A stretch of DNA of 64,000 nucleotides, from the NCBI GenBank assembly GCA_001466705.2, contig LATX02000001.1:1364001-1428000 (forward strand), read 5' to 3'. The notes under the pieces were generated by a model. That model made no database searches, was not told the origin of the DNA, and was given only the letters and a program-made list of their open reading frames with translations. Within the stretch, counting starts at the first letter, position 1; every line of letters starts with the position of its first letter. A program made the translations under genes and the position numbers. Source of the stretch: Moniliophthora roreri (Eukaryota; Basidiomycota; Agaricomycetes; Agaricales; Marasmiaceae). Below, piece after piece: positions 1-9,261 of the stretch.

Positions 1-335
1 CTTTAAAAAGCCGTACAGGTTCATCTGTGTCGTTCACTATCTCGAAGATAACTTCGGAAGCCGTGGTGTCTATGGGCATAGTAGTAGATGTTGGATTTGA
101 CCTTGGAAAGTGACCATAAGTATCTCACAAAGATTCCCATTGTCCCCCGGAATGAGCAGCGGCTAATTGTCCTCAGAGACTGAAAGAACCCCATTTGTAC
201 TGCAGGGGTAGGACTCAAAAGAATGAACGCCGAATGGTGTGATGGCCGACCAACCACGAAAGAAGATTCATTGCAGGATCGTGAATAACGAGGAATTGGG
301 AAGATCCGAGGCATAATAACAGCGTGCGTAAAATT
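1..335. other. Window edge, no gene recognised
   Basis: This stretch lies downstream of the lipid-transfer gene's stop codon. A 105-codon open frame exists on the minus strand, but its translation resembles no family I know and has no splice support. It probably holds 3' untranslated sequence of the NPC2-like gene and of an unseen neighbour to the left. Confidence 0.4.
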
Positions 336-1077
336 CATAACATCACCAGCTCAACCCAGGTAGCCCCCTCATGAAATTTACATTCAAGTCTAAACACAGC
401 ATATCCTCGTCTTTCACAGTGAAACCTCGAACTTGCACTTTAAACTTGGCTGTGGGGTATTGGTATCAGGTATGAAGCGAGTAAGGTAAATAATGAAATA
501 CCTTTGGGGATCTCCTTCGGAAGGTCGACCTTCTGAGTAACCTCGTACGTTCCTTCCTCAACAGGGCACTGGACGGTTGTGTTGGCATTACGTCTGGAGA
601 AGTGGTGAGTAGCCTTCTAGAAATGATGCGATGAAAGTAGCGCACGCCTCTTCACAGACATCGAACTGCTTTGAGAGAAGTTTGATGAGTCCAAGCTTCA
701 CGGTAACATCCGCATAAGCACCCTCCTACGACGAAGAATCAGCTCGGAATGAAGACGAGTGCAAACATGGCTCGAACATCGATTCTTTTTATTGCTTCAG
801 CTTTTACTGTGACTGAAAGTTCCTTGCCTGGTTGTGGAGGATCCGGTGATACTTTAATGGATTTGACTTGAATAGCGTCGGAGGGGAGACCTAGCCGTAC
901 AGGGTGTTGGCTGAATGACTTGTCAGCACGGTAGCAACACGCACCACAATCAACGTAGTCCCAGCTATCAAAGGTATGGACTTGGCCATCGGTCTTCAAA
1001 GGTGTTTGGCCAGCATTTGCAAGGGTGAAGAGACAGAGGAAACCCAGAAGGGTGCGATAAAGCATGGTGAAAGGCAA
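336..1077 (-). CDS. NPC2: ML-domain phosphatidylglycerol/phosphatidylinositol transfer protein (NPC2-like)
   Basis: A secreted or vacuolar lipid-binding protein of the MD-2-related (ML) family, which in fungi binds phospholipids or sterols. The first exon encodes a signal peptide (MLYRTLLGFLCLFTLANA). Splicing then gives the family signatures DCGLPSDAIQVKSIKVSPDP, GAYADVTVKLGLIKLL, DVCEEARNANTTVQCPVEEG and, near the end, DEDMLCLDLNVNFM. Cysteines sit at the positions expected for the conserved disulfides. About four introns are needed; one splits the DCG codon and one joins EEA to RNAN. The start could be at 1077 or at the ATG at 1065; the second gives the cleaner signal peptide. The last residues, after NFM, are less typical. 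Divergent from the membrane-protein gene that begins at 1596. Confidence 0.9.
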
Positions 1078-1595
1078 AGATGGAAAGGGTTATGGTCACG
1101 GAGCCAAAAGAACGTCACAGTTCGGAGCAAGTGGGGAGCAATGCGGCTGTGCACGCGCCCGCAGTCATTGCCACCAGTGCTACCAGTGTCAGCACCTTCT
1201 CTTGTTTAAACCACCATCTTCTCCTTTTCAATTTTCATCTTTGACTCTTTATTCTTGTCTTTACAGGTGAGAATCATCTTCGTGCTATCAGATTTGCAGC
1301 TCATCTTCGGTCATCTTTTCAGTGCAACTACCAGGTGAGATCCTTACACTTTCTGGCACCAGGGCCGATAGGGTCCGTCCTACTGGACACAAGAAAGACA
1401 CATAAGCTCGCGTGCTCGCTATACATAATCATCTACACTTCCCTGTTGATCACTTCCGATCCGGTTACTCTTCGAGTCGAGCTGTCTTGAAGTATTGCAA
1501 TTTCACTCATTGCCTCAAACCCCTCCCATCCAAACAGCCAGCGCCAGGCTTAATCCAAATCGTTTTCTAATGAGATTTTTCTCGGTAGCTCTGCG
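1078..1595. promoter_or_regulatory. Shared upstream region between divergent genes
   Basis: About 520 bp separate the starts of two divergent genes. The plus strand is rich in CT blocks (roughly 1197-1260 and 1430-1530), as is common just upstream of fungal start codons. The short plus-strand frames here (976-1209, 1064-1270) show no family resemblance and are not supported as genes. Confidence 0.45.
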
Positions 1596-2843
1596 ATGAA
1601 AGCAAGAGAATACTGTTGCTGTGCTATACCAATTATAAACGCTGGCGTTTATACCGCCCTCGCGGAGCAGTTTGTGGCTGGGATCTTAATCGGTATCCTG
1701 TCTATGGCTACGCCGTCGAGTAAGTTCCCAAATTGCTGGCATTCGAGGATGACATCTCACAAGCTTGTGTCTCAGTCGTTGGTGCTGCAACTCCTTCCTT
1801 TGCATCCTGGATATTCGGTATCATCTGTTTGGTCGCTGGAGGTATCCAAGTCCTTGGCTTCATTGGGGCTGCTAAGGTAAGAAGCGAGCTTATGTTTGCG
1901 AATCCTATCCTGAATCGACTACTAGGATAAACCAGTTCTTTTCCGTCGCTACCTGAGCCTCCATGTTATTGCACTACTCGCGGCATTCGCTGTTGCGGGG
2001 ACATGGATCGGCATCTCAGCAGCTCGCCATTCGACTGCGAAGTCGAAATGTGTATCCGATTTCTTTCCCGACGACAATCAAAAGTCGCAAGGCGAAACCA
2101 TATGCAATATCTTCCCTTGGGTCGATGTCGGAATCATGGGCGGTATTTGGATCATACTCGCGATAATGCACGTGAGTTGCAATATTTATGTACGACAACA
2201 CTTGCTCAGTCGCCAACTAGATCTATCTTTACACCGTTCTCTCGTCGTACAGCTCCGAGCAGCAGATGGACCACGAAAAGCTCAAGTATACTGCACACAA
2301 CGGATCCACGACCCCTTTGAATGGAGAAACTATCCCGATGAATACTCGTAACGACCCTTGGGATAGTCGCCAATCCGCTGATTTGGAGGACAATCCGTAC
2401 CAACACGGTCGACAAGCTAGTGCAGCCAGTATGTCTGATGTCATGAATCAGCCTATGCATCAACCTCGGGATGGGTTGTCTTATAACGACGCCGGTTACT
2501 CACAACCCTACCCGCAACGTCAGTTCTCAACCAGGAGCGTATTCCAACAACCAGCTGGTGCGTACACCCAGGATCCAGGTCCCACCCCTAAATTCAGTGA
2601 CTCCTATTATTACGGTTACTCAGATGGCGTCAATCGTCCACCCCAAGCCCAGGCTCATCCTGGTGAGTTCACTCAATTGTAATGCCGAGAGGCTTGATTG
2701 AGCCGCACATGCTGTTCAAGCGGATCTGTCGACGGTTTCCTTCTGTGAGTTCTTTTCAGCTGACTTTGGTTCTCCTTTCAGCCGAAGGCTCGTTAGGGCG
2801 GAAAATGCCTCGCTTGCAGAACGCAAACGGATACTATGGCTAG
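1596..2843 (+). CDS. Four-helix integral membrane protein, MARVEL/tetraspan-like, uncharacterised
   Basis: Exons 1596-1719, 1776-1876, 1926-2171, 2221-2662 and 2782-2843 sum to 975 nt (324 residues) with one continuous frame. The first 190 or so residues contain four hydrophobic helices: around AGILIGILSMATPS, FGIICLVAGGIQVLGFIGAA, VIALLAAFAVAGTWIGI and IMGGIWIILAIMHIYLYTVL. The second loop holds the paired cysteines of SKCVSDFF and ETICNIF. The rest is a polar, Pro/Gln/Ser-rich cytoplasmic tail. This layout is common in Agaricomycete hypothetical proteins and resembles MARVEL-type membrane organisers, but I cannot assign a function. The acceptors used for exons 3 and 4 lie a few bases downstream of or upstream of decoy AGs; the chosen ones are those that keep the frame. 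Confidence 0.85.
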
Positions 2844-3586
2844 ATCAATGGACAAAGATTACTTATAGGATATTCTAGTATCTGTATCTATATGCTACAC
2901 GGACGTACCTGTAACGATCATCCCTTAAGATACTTATATTCCAAGGCATCAGATGTTGCTATCAAGTATATATATGTTCTTTGAACGACATGCGAAGAAT
3001 TGAACAAAACAAACCTTATTGAAGTTATTGTTCTTCGACTCGGACTCGGTGTTGACTCCTTCGAGCTCGGAGTCATGCCTCCAATTCTCGCCCTACTCTC
3101 ACCTACTGTAATTCGTCCTACACATGCTGAGGCAGTATAAGATTGTCAATACAGTATAACTACGACTGGTTGACACCATCTTGGACGGAAAGTTGCAGTT
3201 GCAAGGACGGAGTTTCTCAGGCGCCTCATTGTTTCCTCCTGGTACCTCTGCTGTCATCTCATAAAAAGGATGTCCTCGTGGACTCGGGTCGAGCAGATAC
3301 AAACACAATAAGTACCGGCTGCCTTCCCAACACGCTCTCTCTTCCCTTATAAGATATCGGCTAGGGGAACGGCTGGTACTCCTCCTATATAGCTCGAGAA
3401 GGTACGTTTCCAGAATTTGCTGCCTCGCGTTTGTTGGCGAAACGCCGAATGATCAACCGTTCTGACATAGTACCGTCTTATAGCTTCCTTCCCATACTTC
3501 TAATATTGGCTACAACAGACCGCCTACCTCCCCGCGGCCACGACCTCGAAAAGCGAACGCTCGTTACCCACTAACCACCATTCCCA
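2844..3586. other. Intergenic, no gene recognised
   Basis: About 740 bp between two tandem plus-strand genes. The left part is AT-rich with the look of a 3' untranslated region and terminator (2870-3010). The right part is CT-rich close to the next start. The open frames at 3099-3308 and 3143-3352 overlap on opposite strands and show no protein family. Confidence 0.4.
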
Positions 3587-4002
3587 ATGCCTTCTCTTGT
3601 ACAAAATTACGAAGTACTTCTGGATTTCATCAATGATACGACAGAGCCGGTCACTATTCAGCTGCTGAAGGATTACGGTCGTAACACGAGCGCAGTTTTA
3701 CTGCTCCTTCCCTCCGAATCCACCACCCTAATTTTGAATTCTGGTTCTGTCTATCGGTATGCTGTCAAAACAGGCCCTCGAGTCTACAAGGTTGCCAATG
3801 TAATGTAAGCAGTAGTTTTAATAATCTTACGTGTCCCTGATCTCATATCTTGTATAGTGCTAGATCGTGGCGAGATATCCACTGCAACATCTCTCACCTC
3901 TTCGCAACGGGGCTTTCCTCACCAATACTCGACTCGTCCTTTGATCCGGTAGAAGGGGTTGTTGTCGACCGGGTATGGAATGACTATACAGTCTTTGTGT
4001 AA
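3587..4002 (+). CDS. Small orphan protein of 120 residues
   Basis: Two exons, 3587-3804 and 3858-4002, join through a clean gtaagc...tatag intron and give 363 nt. The product is acidic to neutral, without a signal peptide or membrane segment. It begins MPSLVQNYEVLLDFIND, contains a hydrophobic run of leucines (AVLLLLPSESTTLILNSG), the phrase VYRYAVKTG, and ends VVVDRVWNDYTVFV. The alternating hydrophobic pattern suggests a small all-beta fold. I do not recognise a named family. The consistent frame across the splice and protein-like composition support a real gene. Confidence 0.65.
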
Positions 4003-4344
4003 ACGTCCTCGAGGTGGGTCGTACCCATTCATCAAGATGACCTTGTCCGCTTATAGCTGTTCAGGTGTCTCTTATCACAGGCTGCTTGGACATTTAATAG
4101 ATCATTCAGAGATCATCATTATAGGATTCGGCGGGGGGAAAACTCATGACACTTAATTTCTCTCTTCCGGCCCAGAAGACCGTGACGGCTGTCGTTCGAA
4201 GTTGTCATTACTTCGAAATCGTCATTCGATGCTGTACTTGTTACTGAGCAGCATGGAAACTGGGTGTGGTACGATGCGAACGAGGTGCATAGTCATGTGT
4301 GGTATAGTAACGAAACAAATGCATGGGAATTTGGAATAACGAAG
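4003..4344. other. Convergent 3' region, no gene recognised
   Basis: About 340 bp between the stop of the small orphan gene and the stop of the P450 gene. Continuing the previous reading frame gives nothing recognisable. Probably the two 3' untranslated regions. Confidence 0.4.
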
Positions 4345-6630
4345 CTATAACGGTTGCGTGTGCATAATCAAGTCTTTTGCGGTCGAAGAACGGGGCTTGA
4401 TGCTACAAGGAAACGGCTTCGGATGACTGCAAGAAGATTCAAAATGTGATAAAACATAGTAAGCAGATACACGAACCTCAGAAGTCCCGAGGTATACTCT
4501 ACTGCGGGCTGTATCGTATTCCCTCTGTCGTCCGTTGCTTTGTTTATGTCGTAGACAGAAAGTGTTGATGCGACGGTTATCCACAGCAGATCAAAGGCAA
4601 ACCAGCGACCAGGACATATTCTAATCTTCTATCAATGTCTGGTGAAGGCAAATGTTAGACTCTAAGTGACACACCTTCTTCCATAACCAAACGCCGCGTC
4701 AGGTATGCTGTTGATGTCTTTCTTGGCGTTTTCCTCCATGTTCTCAAAACGATCGGGATTGAAGCTAAGCGGGTCGGGGTATAGAGCTCTGTAGGACTTG
4801 AAAGATTAGGTCAATTACTGAAACAGTGACGAAAATGCTGACGGATCGTGAAGAATCGCCCATGTATTCGGAAGGACTGTCGTTCCTTTGGGTATCCTGC
4901 AGAACCGTTTAGTCTATACACAAGGATGTTGGCACCCTTTTACCTATAGCCACAGTATTCATCTTCCTCGGACACGTAGTGTGCAATGCCCAAAGGTGTG
5001 ACAGGATTCCACCTCAGCAACTAGTATCATCAATGATCTTTCGGAAAGGAGAGGTACCGTTTTACACACCTCGTAGCATATACAATCCTAGAAGAGCTCG
5101 GTCAACATTAACATTGTGTAGGTAGCTTCCTGCCCACTCACAATGTACGGAAGATGTTGTCGGTCGGTGAAAGCAGGGAGTCGGTCGCCAAGAACACGGT
5201 CTAACTCAGCTTGGGCTTTACTCTGGACATTTGGATGTAGGCTGATCGCCAAGAACAGGGATAAACTTGCTGAGACAACGGTGTCAGCTCCAGCTGGAGA
5301 TAAGTCAGGTAAGGTCCTCGCATCGCTGTCATTGACACTTGTGACATACCAGCATAACTAGTCGCAGCGACATTCCTGAGAATATGTCGATCTTCGTCTT
5401 TGTTTCCTGACAAGAGCTCCTCTAGTTCCTCTGCGACCAGACAAGGAGATGCCGTCCCTTCTTTCTGCTGCATATCAGCAAAGAAGATCTGCAAAAAGAA
5501 TCGTAGTGATGCTTACCATCTTCCGCAGTACCAGCTCAAACGGGCGGTTTACCATTTCCTGGGTGAAGTGTCGCCACTTGAGTGCGTGTCTCCGAAAAGA
5601 AGCTCCAGGGAACCACGTAGGTAAGTGTTTTAACATTGGAATATAGTCCTGATCAAGGAGCGCCATGGGACGTGACTCGGTATCCGAAAACAAGTGATCC
5701 TACCACCATGTACGTGCCAAATATTCCAGCTTGCGATAGACTCCTCAATGCTCTGTCCGCGAGTGTAACGAAATTATCCCCTTGTTCATCTACGCTTTCG
5801 TCGATTTCTATACCGTAGATGACGTTTAGAATGATAGCAGCAGCAGATCTGACAGTCCTTTGTCAGCAAATGCATTGTAATTGAGGATTGACTTCTTGCA
5901 CAAACCTCCGCACATGATGAGAAAACTTTTGCGGGCTCTCAAGTAAATTGCGCAAAAGTGTGTGTGTTTCTTCTGTCTGTACTAAATGGAATTTCGCGGT
6001 GTCATTCACGGGGAAGTGCTTTAAAAAGAGGTTTCTGTGGCGCTGAACAGAAATTTTCATTAAACTTGAGAATCGGCCATGGTCAAGGATGACGTACCTT
6101 CCACGTATTTCCGTATGTCATGGAAGAAAAGAGCCAGTCCCAACCTATCCTTGAAACTGCAGTTGGCAAAAACAGATCAATGATACCACACCATCTACGC
6201 ACAACTCGACCACCATAGTTCTTGGAGAAAGAGTGTGTAAGCAGAATTCCGAACGGGATTCAGTTTGTGTTCGAACCTCAGCGGTCTTGAAGAGTAATTG
6301 CCACTGCGTTTCTCCAGGAGATCAGAGATGACTTGCGCTGAATTCAATACGAGTATAGGGTTGCCAAATACACGAATATATATTAGATCCCCTTCAAATC
6401 GTTATCAGAATGGAGTCGAGCATGATTGAAAAGGGTATGATAGACATACCGTACATGTCCTTCCACAAAGCGTATGTACGCCACGGTTGATACTTCGGTA
6501 ATTCCACATTGCCGAACCAGGTTGACCGAGGACCAGGAGGAAGAGGCCGATGCGACGAAGTGCGCGTGCTTGCGAAGAGTAAACCCAGAACTAGCAATGA
6601 GATGGAGGCATACAGTGTCGGGTTATTCAT
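4345..6630 (-). CDS. Cytochrome P450 monooxygenase, membrane-anchored
   Basis: A haem-thiolate monooxygenase of the large basidiomycete group that resembles the O-methylsterigmatocystin oxidoreductase (CYP64-like) clan. The start at 6630 gives an N-terminal anchor (ASISLLVLGLLFA) followed by the proline hinge RPLPPGPRSTWFGN. Spliced exons then give GDLIYIRVFGNPILVL, the C-helix region IGWDWLFSSMTYGNTWK, the I-helix AGADTV near 5280-5294, the K-helix E-L-L-R motif, and the haem loop FGYGRRICPGR with its cysteine ligand (near 4610). The C-terminus ends KDLIMHTQPL. Roughly ten introns are required. One interrupts the E/LLR motif and another splits an arginine codon inside the haem loop. No internal stops remain after splicing, so the gene looks intact. 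The substrate is unknown. Confidence 0.9.
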
Positions 6631-7611
6631 GTTTATGACGAGAAGCGAAATGGTTCCGGTAGTACCCTTAAAACAGGGATCGAAGCCATAACATGTGTGA
6701 GAACGCTTGGGAAGAAAAGTACGGGTGTCCATCATTTGACCCGGGGCGGACTCGGAGTCGGGGCCGACTGAGACGGAGCAATCCTCGGCGATGATCAAAT
6801 ATGTCTTTTGTCTTTACTGTAGTACCAGCTGGCTGTCCCTTTGGGAAGAAGGACCGTTACACTGTCCTCTTTCGCACATTCTCCATTCAGAATTTACAGC
6901 TTCCGGAACAGCTACCGGCCCATTCCCGCGAGAGAGAATATTTACCGACAGGTTGGAAACACTGGCGATTCGTGAACTGACCATCGAGGCTTCTGTGAAC
7001 TCAGTGAGGAGCGCATCCTTTTCGGAATTTCACGCCGAGACCGACGGTTATCTCAGGCCTCACCTAGAGTGGTGGCACACCAGCTGTACTCGAGTGGTTT
7101 CTACCCGCTTGACCCAGCATGCACTGGAGGTCAGTAAGTTGTCTACCAGGCACTAAGTTGAAACTTTCCTCAACTGATGTCAGACACACACAGAGCCCAA
7201 AACCAAGCTATTAAAGCATAAGCGCAAACCACTGCCCCGTCCTCAAACCATGTCCTAGGTCGTCCGCCTCCCGGGTACGCGGTGTCAATGGTGCTACAAC
7301 TATGGTAGCAATAATCCCCTTGAAGATTGAAACATTGACATACAGAGCATGGTGAGAAAGGTCACTACACCAATCACGTACCTGGAAGTCTTCGCGGGAG
7401 GAACTGGGAAATTGGCAGGAATTAGACGTTAAATATTCATCCTATCATATTTTCAATGAAAACGCCTGTGAGGCTCTTAGCGCACTGGAATGACCATCAA
7501 TCAGTCGCCAAATTACGCAAGACCGTGACGCGTCCATCGATAATCCTTTTTCTGCACTCTCACTTCCACCGAGCTCACTGCCAATTTCGCGCCGAGTTTT
7601 TGTACCTTGTA
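6631..7611. promoter_or_regulatory. Divergent upstream region between P450 and YjbQ-like genes
   Basis: About 980 bp between two divergent start codons. Frames of 60-134 codons exist (for example the in-frame upstream extension of the P450 to 6798 and a plus frame at 6791-7156), but none resembles a protein. I take this as promoter and 5' untranslated sequence for both genes. Confidence 0.4.
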
Positions 7612-8444
7612 ATGGGCTGGCAAAAGACATTCTCTCTGTCAAGACGTTCGAAGGGTTGTCATCTGGTTACCGATGAGATTTTAGCCCAGATTGAGCCAGG
7701 CCTCAAAGACGTGGAGGTGAGAGGGCAATCGTTCACCATTCAGGATGTCTTTTGAAGTAACTATTCATCAACAGATCGGGATGCTATTTCTCTTCGTGTA
7801 AAGCCCAACGATTCCACACCGATGACATTCTGAAACCGCTCGCTTAACTATAGGAAACACACATCCTGCGCCTTGACCATAAACGAAAATTTCGACAGAG
7901 GTGCATACCAAATGTCATGATACGGAGATCTTCTCAGGGCTGATATCCTGCTACACTGCTTTCATCAGATGTAAGACGGGGTGCGTAACTCCCTGCTAGT
8001 CTATCTCAGTTCACTGCCTCACGTTGTTTACTTAATGCTAGATATGGACATGGCTTTAGATCATATCGTTCCGGAAAGTCTTTCATGGCTGCACACCGAC
8101 GAAGGACCAGAGTGGGTTTACGAGTAGTGGCTCAGAGTTCTCAACTCATTCATTGACCTCCTTCTCCCGTATAGTGACTCGTGAGGTTCTATCACAACGT
8201 ATGCAATCCAGACGTTCTTATTTTTTTAAAAAAAAACAGTGTTTCCCACACGAAGGCTTCCTTAGTGGGGCCAACTATCAGCATCCCAATCACGAATGGA
8301 AAGTTGAATTTTGGAACATGGCAGGGTATGCGACTCCCATGTCCTGCTACAACACACTCGAGGTTCATACCGCTATTAGGGATCTACCTGACAGAGTTCA
8401 GGCATATTGCCCACACGCGACAGGTCGTTGCGACCATTTTGTGA
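7612..8444 (+). CDS. YjbQ/UPF0047 family protein, eight small exons
   Basis: A small protein of the YjbQ (UPF0047) family. Bacterial members can replace thiamine-phosphate synthase weakly, but the physiological role is unsettled. Exons: 7612-7716, 7775-7797, 7854-7900, 7969-7980, 8042-8111, 8175-8180, 8240-8325, 8380-8444. They sum to 414 nt, an open frame of 137 residues, which matches the usual family length of about 138. Signatures in order are WQKTFSLSRRSKGCHLVTDE, LFLFVKHTSCALTINENFD, DVRRDMDMALDHIVP, WLHTDEGPDD, SHTKASLVG, SIPITNGKLNFGTWQG and IYLTEFRHIAHTRQVV. The conserved H-T-S and E-F-R-H residues are present. A naive frame scan shows several stops because exons 4 and 6 are only 12 and 6 nt long. 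Both tiny exons are flanked by GT and AG borders. Confidence 0.85.
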
Positions 8445-9261
8445 GTACTAAGTCTTGTTCTCGTTGGGAATGTATCGGATTCAGTTAGCTGACTCCTGGT
8501 CTTCACAGGACTTGATTATCGCCTTCCGAGGACACTGGATACACCTACAAATGTATCCCAAGCGCCTGTATGCATAGTGTTCATGAGTTGGCGCCGTGTG
8601 TGGACCCACAGGAGATCGGCATTAAAATTTTCATACCGCCGAAGAAATTTAGAAAGCGTTGCCAATCTGAATCATCAAATTGAGTATCCTCGACAACGGT
8701 GCATGACCTAGTCCGATGTTTCTACGACTGACAAGTCCATCAACAAGTGGTTGAGAGGGAAAAATGACTATGACCTCTACTCGTTGTCAAGTGGACACCA
8801 AGATACGAGATTTGCTATAGCCACAATGACGCTGCTAGTACCTTGCGAATTGCAGTATTGCAAACCTGGTACCAGAGAGGGATGCCCAGCTGCCGATAAG
8901 TTACATCAGCGCTCACAAAAAAAATTTTGTGGTGTTTTTAGTCAGAAAAGAGAAAGTGCCCAGTTGAGCGCTTCCAAGACCCTAGAATGATTTCCACGTG
9001 GATTCTTTTATAAGGTCGTTGACTTGAAGTTGCCGAGGGAGCCCCGACCACGACATATTAGCCCACAACATATTCTGAATCTCCTTCCTTCCATTGTTGT
9101 CCCTTGGTAGAGTTTCTGCCATCCAGAAATCCACACCTCCCTCGCCAATCATCGTCTTTGGAAACACGGCACCTAGTACCGACTTACCCTTGGACTCTGT
9201 GTTGCGGGAGGATCAATTCCTTAGAGACAATTCCACATACGCCAACACGATCGTATTCACA
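8445..9261. other. Intergenic, no gene recognised
   Basis: About 820 bp between the YjbQ-like stop and the transcription-factor start. A 79-codon plus frame at 8751-8990 has cysteines but no recognisable spacing, and I could not extend it by splicing. The last 200 bp probably hold the promoter and leader of the regulator. Several ATGs occur upstream in the leader in the same frame (from 9094), so a longer N-terminus cannot be excluded. Confidence 0.35.

Noticed and set aside
21..338. 105-codon minus-strand frame at the left edge
   Set aside because: No family resemblance, no splice support; lies in the 3' region of the lipid-transfer gene.
7790..8240. Apparent stop codons suggesting that the YjbQ-like gene is a pseudogene
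   Set aside because: All stops fall in introns once the 12-nt and 6-nt exons are used; total length matches the family.
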